Below, piece after piece: positions 20,718 through 31,686 of a stretch of 64,000 bases of DNA. The stretch spans positions 16,066,268 through 16,130,267 of the forward strand of contig OU342639.1 in NCBI GenBank assembly GCA_910589415.1, written 5' to 3'. A program made the translations under genes and the position numbers. Numbering within the stretch: the stretch's first letter is position 1; each line of letters opens with the position of its first letter. The notes beneath the pieces are model-generated. The model was not told the DNA's origin. It saw nothing but the letters and a program-made list of their open reading frames with translations, and did not search any database. Source of the stretch: Malachius bipustulatus. Its lineage: Eukaryota > Arthropoda > Insecta > Coleoptera > Melyridae.

Positions 20718-21709
20718 CAGTGTGTCCAGTGAAAGCGGCAGTATGGGGATCTTGGAAATGGCAAGAGATACAGGCTGCTCGGTTAAATTAGAGAAATACT
20801 GCACAATTTGATGCTTAATAAGAATCTGAATTTTTTTTTTTTTTTTTGAATATTTTCAGTCGTTGCTGAAATATCCCGAAAAAACTGTAAATCAAATTTT
20901 TTTACTTTAGCCAGTAATTAATTAATTATTTTTTTGTAGGTTTACATAAGTCATCAAAAGCTGGCATTACAAAAAGTTTCAAGGACTACTAGATCGCAGA
21001 GTTTTCATAGTCAACTTTCGTTTTTCTTATGGCCGCCATATTATTTTTCTGTCATTCCGTATGAAAAAAATATATCGAGGAAACCATTAAAAATTAATAA
21101 CATTCGAAACAAAAATTTCAAAAGTTTTATTCTTTTTTCGAAAAAAAAACCTCTTCATACCTACCGAATATCATATAAAAAGTAAAAAACCATAAAGCAA
21201 GTAATATGACTTCATATTAATGTACATACCTAATTGGGTGAAAAAATGTTTGGTTTTTTTTTTCAAAAAAAGAAGCATAAAATTTTTCAAATTTATTTGC
21301 AATGTGATGGATTTTTGGTTTCCTTGATTTTTTCTATAGCGAATGGCATGAAAACCAATATGGCGGTCATAAGAAAAACAAAAGTTGGCTATGAAAACTT
21401 TGGGACTAGTCGGCTTTGAAAATTCTTGTTGAAAATGCCAGATGGATAGCTTGGATAGCTCTTGCCGACTTATGTAAACCTACAAAAAATTATTTACTAA
21501 TGTCCAATAATAAAAAGATATGGCTAAAGTAAGAAATTACAATTTTTCAGTTTTTTCAGGATATTTCAGGAACGACTGTAAATATTTTTAAAAAATTCAA
21601 ATTCTTATTAAGTATATCAAATTGTGCAACTTTTCTCTAATTTAACCGAGTCTGTATCTCTTGCCGTTTCCAAGGTCGCCATGCACTTCCATTTACACTG
21701 AACACACTG
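20718..21709. mobile_element. TA-flanked foldback element, related to 18185-19102
   Basis: The ends are CAGTGTGTCC... and ...CACACTG with TA on each side. The arms of about 350 bp include GATACAGGCTGCTCGGTTAA and its partner near 21640, and GCCGCCATATT with GTTTTCATAG blocks like those of the element at 18185. Non-coding. Confidence 0.7.
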
Positions 21710-21715
21710 TAGGTA

Positions 21716-22698
21716 TAGGGTGGCCCAACGAAAACGTACCAGGACTAATATATTGGAAACTGAAGATGTACGTGAAAAACACCGAAATAGGTCGATTTTG
21801 TTATCGAGGGGGGCATTACGGTGACAAATTTAACTACCTAGGTTCATCCCCTTGGTAGGGGTAGCTACCCCTTTGACCTTTGATTATCATCATTTGAAAG
21901 CTATTTTAATTCTCTTTACAACGATATCTCACTTTTTGTTTTGCTAAATATAACAGAACGAATCGATAAAACAGGTTTTATTAACATTAATAAATGCTAA
22001 TTTTTCTTCGGAAAGGGGCTGAGAGAATAATTTTTAATAAAATATTGCTCTTCATTGTCACTGGTTACTATCATGCTAGCTAGTGAAGTGAGACGTTGTA
22101 ATAAAACATTCTGTTTGCTTAATTCCAAAAAAAGGAAGTATGTACCTAATAATGAAGTAGACCTTTTTTTTATCAATTCGAGCAGTAATATTCAGACGAA
22201 ACTCAAAAAGTGAGATATCGTTGTAAAGAGATCTCTAGTACCTTTCAAATGATGTATCTCGATATCTATTCCCTATGATGATAAGCGAAGGGGTAGCCAC
22301 CCCTGCCAAGGGGATGAATTTGGATGGTTAAATTTGTTAGGTACCCAAAGATGTCCCCCTCAATAACAAAATTGACATGTCTCGGCGTTTTTCGCCGCGT
22401 ACATCTTCAGTTTCCAAGTTATTAAGGCGAGTTTCGTTTTCGTTGGGCCACCTTGTATTCAAGCGAAACCCAAAAAGAGACATATCGTTGTGAAGAGAAT
22501 TCAAGTAGCTTTCAAATGATGTATCGCTCGATGTCTTTTCTCTATGATGATTAGCAAATGGGGATGAATTGGGGTGGTTAAATTTGTCACCGAAATATGT
22601 CTCCCTCGATAACAAAATCGCTTGTTTCGGCGTTTTTTGCGTACATCTTCAGTTTTCAAGTTATTAGACCTGGTATGTTTTCGTTGGGCCACCCCCTG
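21716..22698. mobile_element. Foldback/MITE with GGGTGGCCCAACGAAAAC ends
   Basis: The left end has GGGTGGCCCAACGAAAACGT and the right end TTTTCGTTGGGCCACCC, followed by an arm sharing AACTGAAGATGTACG. A further inner copy of the end stands at 22430-22460, and GATATCGTTGTAAAGAG-like blocks repeat. This suggests one element inserted in, or rearranged with, another copy. Non-coding. Confidence 0.65.
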
Positions 22699-22699
22699 T

Positions 22700-23567
22700 A
22701 GGTATATAGATCGAGGTTATTCCTCGCGCCCACATAAATTGAGACCATTCCCGTCCCTATGTTACATTGGAGGAACCTATAATATACTCGCCTCTGTATA
22801 CAAAGTGATGGCCATTTATGTATAGTATAATAATAGTTTATTACCCAACAGTATAAACCAGTAAAGGCATATTAAGAGGCATATCATTACAAAAGACACA
22901 TGCTGCAGTAGATACAAACTAATCAGTATTGCAGTTCAGACTTATCTCGTCCATAATGATTTTCGAAGTAGAAAAGTGTATTATCACAGCTATTCGAAAT
23001 TTTGTTAAAAACATTGCACATAACATGTAGTGGTGATTTAATTAAGACATTAGTTCTAGACACCGAGTCTCGGTACAAAAAAAATTATTTTACCTAATAA
23101 ATCAGCACAGTCACTCATGCACCGTTCCCAGGACGCTATAGGGATTTCCCTGCAGTGAATGTGTCTTAAAAAAAAATCCTGCTGCTGATAAGACGGTGGA
23201 AGAAGGTCTCAATCGATAAGGATTAAATCGATTGTCAAAAGAATCGATCTGTTGAGCGGCGATTGTCAATCTTTTGAATCAGCGCGAAATCGTAGCGCCA
23301 TGATATTTGGGAAAAATATTTTAACAAAGACTTTCAAGGACCTGAAGCTCTTTTAAATAGATTGAAGCTCTTTTTCAAGGGCTTGAAGCTTTTTTTTCAG
23401 AACTTCCAGACTGGTTAGAGCTTCAAATTCTTTACAAAAGGGCTTGTGGCTTTCGCTGATGCAATTCCTTTTCAAGTGAACTGGGAATTGCAAAGCTCTT
23501 TATGTTTATATAAAAAGGAATTGTGGCTTTTAACTTCTTTTTAACAGGGTTTGGTAGCTTTGGGCTT
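22700..23567. other. No gene seen; degenerate GCTTGAAGCTTTT-type repeats
   Basis: 23320-23620 holds a loose tandem pattern in which TTGAAGCTCTTTT, GGGCTTGAAGCTTTT and CTTGTGGCTTT recur at uneven spacing. Otherwise AT-rich with no coding frame. Confidence 0.4.
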
Positions 23568-23774
23568 TTAACTCCTTAACAGGACTTGTGGCTTTAAGCT
23601 TTTTTTGTCGAGGGCTTTGCCCAGTTCTGGCTCTACATTATCAAATCCCTGTGCCGGATAAATACCAAACTTTTTGAAACTCGGATGCTTCAAGAACCGA
23701 CGCTGGCTTGCCACGTGACACGGGTAGATTGGAGACCAAACTACTATGGCATACTCCAACTTACTACGAACCAA
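23568..23774 (-). pseudogene. RT C-terminal fragment of a LINE like element A
   Basis: 68 codons reading VRSKLEYAIVVWSPIYP, then QRRFLKHPSFKKFGIYP. This is the block after the RT palm, equivalent to 15380-15535 of element A but on the opposite strand. It is an isolated fragment without the rest of the element. Confidence 0.6.
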
Positions 23775-24289
23775 TAGTACAGTTTGTTATATTAAGGCTA
23801 CTAGCATCTGTAAACTCCCTACTGTTTCGAATCACAAACCCAAGAGCACTATAAGCGGACTATATATTTTAGAGTAGATAATAGTTTCGAAAATTTTAGC
23901 AAAGTTACACAAAAATGGAGATAGGGAAATAAACCATTTTGTAACATATTGGTCCTAATTAGATCTATTTCTCTCAATAAGATGAAAAATTAATCGTCAG
24001 GATCAACAATGCTTTAAACCAATAATTGTAGCCAAAATCTAAATTATCCCTTATAAAATTATCACATAAAACAAATTGTTTTTGTACCGCAATTATTACA
24101 AAATATTACATAATAAACCAATAAATCGTCGTAAAGGAATAGTTCCGCTGGACTTCTGGTCTAGGAAGTAGGAAGTCATTCTTAATTAATTAATAACTAG
24201 GTCATGAAGGCGCGCATACGCGCGCCCTTATCTGAAGTGATCCCCGAGTTGAAGTAATCTTCACAACTAACATATGCTCCCTAACATTA

Positions 24290-24790
24290 ATATTGTACAG
24301 GATACCGAGGTGCGAAATAGGGGTGCTGGGTGGGTAAGAAGCTAAAAACAGCTATTGCAAACTAATATTAAGGTCACAACTAAGGCCTCTTTGACACTAC
24401 GGTCGAGTTTCTTTTTTTTTCTTCACTTTCAGGGCAAGGAATATCTTCGAGATTAACAGTAGCACGGTTTTTATTTTGAATTTTGCATTTATTTTGCATT
24501 TATGTTCCAAAAATCGTAGCATCAATCCCTGTGGTCTGTTCACGATATGAAGAAGCGGATATAATGCCAGTACGTGACTATACGTTTCGAAGCGCTTGGC
24601 ATTGTCCTCAAGTGGTTCATTCCATGACTCGACGTATTTAATCATCGCATCTGCCAGGTCCGTACTTTCATTGCAATCTCAAATCTTAAAGCCGTTTTGT
24701 GGCCTCCCTTTCATTTGCAAAGCATATGAATACCTTCCTGGTGTTACTATAGGTATGTTCTCCACCCCTATACAGGCTGTCACATTTTAA
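24290..24790 (-). repeat. R1 dispersed repeat, copy 2 (inverted)
   Basis: Reverse complement of the family at 3925 and 26330. It starts (reading leftward from 24780) with CCTATAGTAACACCAGGAAG and ends near 24330 with the ACCCACCCAGCACCCC tail. An 82-codon minus frame (24397-24645) is open in the middle, with no family recognised. Confidence 0.6.
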
Positions 24791-25860
24791 TGTCCCACCC
24801 CGGATAACTTTTGTCAGTGACCTTGAATCCAAAATTGTTTGGTACAAAAGTTGTACAATTTGGAGGAGGACATTCGATGGCACTAATACTTTTGACCTTG
24901 GATACAAGGTTCAAGGTCATTCAAGGTCAACTTTGTTTTTTAAATGGAACTTTCTATTTTTGACATCGGCAATCGATTGCGCGTGAAAAAATATGAGACT
25001 TTTGTCTGAAACTTTTTTTCTGAAAACGCAAATTTAATCGACTTATGCAGCTGCCAAAATTAAGTTTTGTGAATTTTTAACTCGAGAATGGTAGCTTTCT
25101 AAGAAAATCCGCCAGAGACAAAAAGTGCTTGGATTTGCGCAAGGAACCGTCACGAATTTTCTTGAACACAGGCGCTGAGAACAGAGTTTTCGTTAATTTT
25201 GAGCTATTTGTACCGAATGAAAAATTAAACTTTTCTTGATGGAAAATTGTTAATTTTGAGCTGCTTGTACCAAAGTAATAATTAAACTTTTCTTGATGAA
25301 AAATCTAACTTGTGGTTCTCTTTTAAACCTCATCATTCTCGACTTGAAAATTCAAAAATTTTTCAATTTTCAATTTTGATGGCTAAATTAATTGAGAAAA
25401 TTTGCGTTTTCAGAAAAAAGGTCAAACTTTTAGTCAAAAAATGATAGTCAAACTTCAACCGTTGACTTCAACTTTGTCCATTACGCACATTTTGAACTCT
25501 AATATCTCTAATATCTCCAAGTAGTTGTCTGCGATATTGTCTACTCGTCTCCTATTACATCTGAAATTCTTCATAATATGCCCAACTACATTGTACGGTG
25601 TTGTCTCTTATCTGAATCTTATTTATATTCTTTATCTGATTCTTAAACTGATCTGGGTCTTTCAACGACGAATCTTATTTATTATCTTTATTTAAATCTT
25701 AAACTGATCTTCAATCACACAACATATGCTACTTCTTGTTTTATAAATACTGATTTTAATTGAAAATGTTGCATTGAAATTTTCGACACCACATCTAACA
25801 TTGGCAGCGGTGCGTGACACTCGCATTTCGAGGCCTCACGCTTCACATAATTATCTGGGA
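24791..25860. repeat. Inverted-repeat region, non-coding
   Basis: Arms near 24990-25095 and 25330-25442 share CTGAAAACGCAAATTT and CTCGAGAATGRT-type blocks in opposite orientation, so this is a foldback element. Between and after them there is AT-rich DNA without a gene. Confidence 0.45.
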
Positions 25861-26165
25861 TCTACACAGTTCACGCGCCATCTACCGAAATATTTCTCGC
25901 GTAGGTGTCATCATTGTATTGTTTAGAGGCCTCAACCTTCACATCTCTGGGATCTACAAGTTTACGCGCCATCTACCGAAAGATTTCTGGCGTAGGGGTC
26001 ACAATTGTATTGTTGCATCCTCAACCTTCACTTCTCTGGGATCTACACAGTTTACGCGCCATCTACCGAAAGATTTCTGGCGTAGGGGTCACAATTGTAT
26101 TGTTGCATCCTCAACCTTCACTTCACGCGCCATCTACCGAAAGATTTCTCGCGTAGGTGTGTGTC
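25861..26165 (+). repeat. Tandem repeat, about 90-bp unit, four copies
   Basis: The block GCGCCATCTACCGAAA starts at 25875, 25966, 26056 and 26127, so the spacings are 91, 90 and 71 bp. Units 2 and 3 are almost identical; unit 4 has lost 19 bp. The reading frames through it (122 and 83 codons) only reflect the repeat. Confidence 0.75.
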
Positions 26166-26329
26166 ATCATTATATAGTTTAGTCACTGTGTGATAGCAGG
26201 GATCTGTACACTCCATCATTTACAGCGGTGAGCGACGCGCGCATTTCGAGGCTTCAACCTTGTACGTGACATCTCGATTTTATATAAGGATAAGGTCAAT
26301 ATTTACATGCGCGTGTTCTACAGTTTCAC

Positions 26330-26830
26330 ATACCTCTATAGTAACACCAGGAAGGTATTCATTTGCTTTGCAAACACACGGTTAGCCAAAAAAATCGGAA
26401 CTAAAAATTGGACTATGGAGGACGGTCCTGGTAAATAACTTACACCGTTCCTATAATACACACAATAAATTCGCCGGGTCCCGGAAATAATAAGTATTAG
26501 AAGTGGTTGACGTCAGCGTAGCGTACAGAGACGGATCGGACCGGATATAGCTTTCACACATCATATCCCAGACTATCGGAATTAATGTCACGCTTTTCGG
26601 AATGCAAAAGCAAAATAAATGCAAATATCAAAATAAAAATCGTGCTACTGTTAATCTCGAAGATTTTCCTTGCCCTGAAAGTGAAGAAAAAAATAGCAAT
26701 GCGACCGCAGTGTCAAAGAGGCCTTAGTTGTGACCTTAATATTAGTTTGCAATGGCTGATTTTAGTTTCTTACCCACCCAGCACCCCTATTTCGCTCCTC
26801 GGTCCCGAAAAAATTAATGGAACTTAGGAG
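26330..26830 (+). repeat. R1 dispersed repeat, copy 3
   Basis: Direct-orientation copy of 3925-4440, from CTATAGTAACACCAGGAAGG to the tail TTACCCACCCAGCACCCCTA. It also matches 645-800, linking the family to the LTR at 192-609. Confidence 0.6.
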
Positions 26831-27684
26831 ATGCGGATGTATACTTACCAATAATAATATTAAATTACCAAAGCGGATAAGGACTACTCACCTCGTCCGA
26901 AACCGACTTCCTGATACTTATCTAATGTATTTCCTTCCTAATAAAGGACCATTAAGAAGCGGCCGATGGATGGGTAAGCAGCAAAATATAGTACGAGGAT
27001 GTGATAAAATAGTCAAAAATTACTGTTATTAAAAAAAAGATAGGTACTGAGAGAGGAACAGTAACGTTGCTTTGTAACGCTACCTCATTGCCCAAATATG
27101 AGGGAACTTTATTGTTTGCTGAATGTTCAGAAACAAAAATTGCTTTTCCTTTGCGTCTTCTTTCTAATGGAGACCCGGAGAGAAACTTCAAAGAGAACCG
27201 GGAAACAAGCAGCGACAGGCAATAACTCGAGTGTATATATAATTAATAATAATTAATGTTTCCTGTTTATTGGAATAATGTCACAAATCGTTCATGTTTC
27301 AGGAATAATTATTGTGCTTTGAAATTTTATGTTGTCGCATCGAAAATTGCCTGTCTGTTTTTTTGGTGACCATCAAGCATCCTTTTTACGATTGGCAATG
27401 TACGTCGCGGAAACTGTACAGCCATGTTGGTTGTTTTGCTATATTTTTAATGAATATTAATTAACTTTAGGAATCTCCAGTAGTCGAAAATATAATTATC
27501 GTTGTAAGTAATTCGCAATTTAGTAACCTAAATATACCTCTGCGTGGATTATTTTTTAATTTCTAGAGAGCTAATTTCTCCCAATTTCATACGATTTGTT
27601 GGGCCACCCTGTATGTACAAATGTTTAGACTTCTACTACCAACATTTCTTCATACAAAAATGCCTTAAGGTTCTCGCGCCTCAC
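26831..27684. other. No gene seen
   Basis: Only short unsupported frames. The TTGGGCCACCCTGTATGTAC block at 27600 resembles the end of the 21716 family. Confidence 0.5.
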
Positions 27685-28978
27685 CCTGTACAGAGCGGAA
27701 CAGGAAGATGGAATGAATTGATCATTTCAGTAATTGTGCATTCTTTAAAAAATCTCGAAGCACGTCGATTTTGGATTATAAAATTACATCCTGCAGCGTC
27801 CAAATTACATCCCTAAGGTCAACCCCCTTCGAATGACAGTTGTGGCCCCTATATTTTTAAATGGGAAGTAGGACTCATGTGAAGTTGGCAGCCGAAAGTT
27901 GGAAAATCGTAATTTTTCTTAGAGTTCTGGGAAGACTACGCATAGTTCTGGAGTTCTCCAAAAAATATCCAATAGTTCTGGCTTGATAAGCCCAAAAATT
28001 CATCATAAAAAATTCCGGCGCTAACTTCACGTGGCGCCTACTTTTTCGCAAAAAAGAGTTCTGGATCGGTTTTCTAATAAATTATCAAGAGTTCTCGAGT
28101 TCCTGAAAATATTATCAATAGTTCTGGTTAAGCCCAAAAAACGACTCCAGACAGTATGGCGCCGATACTACACCGGGAATGGGATTTAATTTTTTTTTTA
28201 TTTCGACATTTCTGAAAAGAGTTCTGAATAGCGCCAGAAGAGTTCTAAAGATTATCAAAATAAAACTCCTCGTTAAAATCATTCGTCTTCGAATTAAAGC
28301 GAAAAACAAATTCAGAACTCCTTTCAGAACCGTCGAAATCCAAAACAAAAATTAAATCCCATTCCCGGCGCAGTATCGGCGCCATACTGTCTGGAGTCGT
28401 TTTTTGGGCTTAACCAGAACTATTGATAATATTTTCAGGAACTCGAGAACTCTTGATAATTTATTAGAAAACCGATCCAGAACTCTTTTTTGCGAAAAAG
28501 TAGGCGCCGCGTGAAGTTAGCGCCGGAATTTTTTATGATGAATTTTTGGGCTTATTAAGCCAGAACTATTGGATATTTTTTGGAGAACTCCAGAACTATG
28601 CGTAGTCTTCCCAGAACTCTAAGAAAAATTACGATTTTCCAACTTTCGGGCGCCAACTTCACATGAGTGGAAGTAGGGGCTGTGGTACACCTCATTCTCT
28701 TTACAAAAATAAAATGATATTGTTTTCAAATTTTTTTTTATTTATTGCAAAAATTAACATTAAAAATAAATAAAAATCATATGATTTTGAGAAGTTGCTA
28801 CAACACATTACAAACTTAATGAGTATTACCGTTTGATTTTTGATGTTGTAAGCAACAAAAAAACATCATTTTTTTTTGCAATAAATTTTGAAATTTTTTG
28901 CAATCAATTTGAAAACAATGCCATTTTTGTATAGAGTTTGAAATGAATTTATTCCATCTCGCTGTTCCACATTGTATA
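27685..28978. mobile_element. Foldback element with a second foldback nested inside
   Basis: The outer arms are a block with GAGCGGAACAGGAAGATGGAA near 27695 and its partner TTCCATCTCGCTGTTCC near 28955. Inside, 27873-28192 and 28346-28667 form nearly perfect arms of about 320 bp that carry many AGTTCTGG motifs and GGCGCC next to AACTTCAC. The reading frame at 28115-28348 is only this repeat. Confidence 0.7.
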
Positions 28979-29209
28979 TTTGAAGTTTAGATAAATGTCA
29001 TTTTCTCCGGAGCTAAAATTCACACCATGGATCTAGGTGCCCAAGCTCAAATTGAATCTTTTGAAAAGCACAAACGGATGGTATTTTTTGATGGAAAACA
29101 AAAAAAAATCGCGTGTGGTGCGAACTTTTTGGGGGGCACTGTATAAAAAATGTTCGCGGTTCTACATAAATAAATTGTATTCCTTTTTTTGTTTGGAAAA
29201 TAGGAAAGT

Positions 29210-29810
29210 CGCGACTCGGGTGAAAAGTCGTCAGATAATGGCCGAAAAGTGATTCCATATACCTAAGACCTAACAATGAAAATCACTGTTTCTGTCATGT
29301 ACCCTTTAAAGGCTCATTAAAGGCTAATTAAATGCCCCTACTTTTAAGGCTTATCAAGTGCTTTAGAAATAATCCAATCCCGAGAATGAACCGCTATTAC
29401 CCCTTTTCAGGAAAAAACTAAAGTTTCCGATTCGGACAAAAAGTCTACAAAACGTGACCGAAAGATAATTCTAATAATAAAAGTCACCGTTTCGGATATT
29501 TATTAATTGAAGCGTCGATGAAGATTAATTAAATGCTCTACTAAGAAATTTAATTTTGAAATGGTACAGAATTACACATTTCAGCGTTTTGCGAATCATT
29601 TTCATATATAGTCTTCGACTTTCTATTATGCCAACTTAAGTTTAATAAGCTGGCAGAACAGTATTTTTTTTAATACACCGAGTAAAGTTCTAATGATGGC
29701 ATTTATTAAGCCTTCAATTAACCTTTAATGGCTATATTACCGAAACAGTGTTTTTACATTGTTGGAATCACCTTCCGGCCATGTTCTGATGACTTTTCCT
29801 GTGTAATTGC
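29210..29810. mobile_element. Foldback element
   Basis: The left block around 29220-29330 (AAGTCGTCAGATAATGGCC, then TTTAAAGGCTCATTAA) has its reverse partner at 29700-29800 (TTAACCTTTAATGGC, then CGGCCATGTTCTGATGACTT). Non-coding between. Confidence 0.5.
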
Positions 29811-30076
29811 CCTTCTGCGCAAATGACATTGCCATTATTGTCGTTTAAGCAACTTTTTAGCGCATGTTCTTCTCATTTGAGTTCAACCCAGGAACAGTAT
29901 TTTTTTAAATAATCCCGTGGGATAGGTATACTTAGTAGACCTTGTTAAAATAAATGAATTAGTTCGTTTGTTCCACCATTAAAACGGAATTTTGGCTGCG
30001 TGAAGAGTAATTAGGTAGCTTTGGGATGTTTTCTTTCGACTAATCGAGAATATTTTATATGTAGCTGCCAAGTCAG

Positions 30077-30186
30077 ATGTAGATTTAGGACCCTTACCGG
30101 ACGGCTGGGAACAGGCACAAACTCCTGAAGGAGATTTTTCATAAATCACCAAACACGAACGACATCGTGGTTCGATCCCCGACTTA
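30077..30186 (+). pseudogene. yki: Second Yorkie WW2 exon, frameshifted
   Basis: A copy of the WW2 exon at 39338 with its own acceptor (aagtcag) and donor (gtaagt at 30187), both in the same phase as the intact exon. It reads [15 protein letters not shown], then shifts because 4 nt are missing where the intact exon has the Glu-Ile-Tyr codons. TAA (30142-30144) follows. Downstream, in the shifted frame, [16 protein letters not shown] is intact. In the 32 codons I could align by hand, 12 are identical, 17 differ silently and 3 differ conservatively (I/L, E/D, I/L). That pattern says the copy was long under selection as protein. It could be a recently lost alternative exon, a poison exon, or an assembly error. 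Confidence 0.85.
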
Positions 30187-31686
30187 GTAAGTTGAAGAAA
30201 TTTTCTCTTCTTTTTTTGCGTACCGCTTTTATTTGAGTCTTCCTGTTTTGGTCTCCTTTTTTTACCTTAGACGTATCGTAGTCTATAAGCATCGTAGTCT
30301 GTTTTGTGACGTCATATTATGTTTTCTGCAGAATGATGTAGTTTTTTATAATACAAATAGGAAGTAGATAGGTGAAATATATTTCATGCGTCACCAGTCA
30401 GTATATACAAATGCAAGATTTTCTTTATTATGTCAGACTCGGAAGCTTTTATACTCTTATCAGCCTCTATAACTTATCAGTGACGTAAAATGTTTTTTAT
30501 TCGTTCAAATTCACGTGATATAAAATCAAGCGAACCAATTTTGTGTAGCCAAAACCAAAACGAATTATGTTATATTCAGATTTCTAATAATGTTGAACGA
30601 TTTGACTGATTTTATGAATGATTTATTTATAGATAATACATAATAAACAACAACTTGAGATAGGTATTTGTTATGATTTATTTTATTTAATGTGAGTTAT
30701 TATACATATAAGTATGTAATGTAATGGATGTAATAGGAAAGATATTCGCTTTTATGTAATGTTGCTTTCAATTATAAGCGCATCAATCACACAAATAGTG
30801 TATTTTTATGCGATTCAATTTTGAATATTTTCGCCCCTTTTTAAATTGGATTTCTTAAATTTTTCATATTCAGGTCATATTAATGACGTAGTGGTTTACT
30901 GTGAAAATTTCATTTCATTTCGTTTGAAAACGTGCCTTAGAATGGATTTTTAAATTTAACAAAACAAAAAAAATTGGCAAAATTTAACAATTTTTGCCTC
31001 TTTTCTTATTCCCGCCACTGGCTAACTTTACTTTAAAAATACCATTTTCCCACACCTTTAATAAATTAGAAGAAACTTACAGGGGAGTTTTGAAAACCGG
31101 AAATTTGAAATTTTAGAGAAATAAATATCATGTAAAAAATTCAAATATCTTCGGCATTTTCCTTACTTGTTTCTTGAAATTTTGGAAGGTTAAAGGTTAT
31201 TAGTACAGTTGCTACTGTAAAAACTTCAGTTCAATTCCTTCAAAAATATTCTCAAAACGGTTATAGAAGTTTAGCCATTTTTACCATTTTCCAACCCACG
31301 CCACTGGCTTATTAATATAAGTAATGTAAATTTTATTGCTTAAACTCAAATTTCAAATGATTTTCTTCCAATCATGTTAATATGGTTTAATTTTTTTTCT
31401 ATTTTGCTTATACAGGGGTTCAAAATCTAGCAATTTTTCCTAAAAGTGACACCGCGTTTAGAAGTAACGCGACTTTTGGAAATTTTTCTAACGAAAATCA
31501 AACGTCTTCCCTAAGTTTCACAAGAGTAAAAAATTTCGTTCCATAATCTTGAAAGACGAAGCTACACAGGAGCGTTTTTAAAATTTTAGAGAAATAAACA
31601 TGATGTAAAAAAAATTCGAATATCTCCGCCATTTTTCTTATTTGCTTTAAGTTTTTGAAGGTTCAAGGTTAAAGGTTATTAGTATA
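30187..31686. repeat. Intronic DNA with a repeated block
   Basis: 30187-30830 shows nothing recognisable. The stretch 31180-31310 (AGGTTAAAGGTTATTAGTA, then AACGGTTATAGAAGTTTAGCC) recurs as 31660-31686 plus 33134-33220. The second copy is split by the foldback at 31687. Confidence 0.55.

Noticed and set aside
25861..26165. CRISPR-like repeat array
   Set aside because: Units are contiguous about 90-bp repeats without distinct spacers, in a eukaryotic setting.
25814..26182. 122- and 83-codon frames with repeated peptides
   Set aside because: The repetition comes from the 90-bp DNA tandem array; no domain and no support for translation.
27544..27816. 90-codon + frame
   Set aside because: Crosses the left end of a foldback element and has no family.
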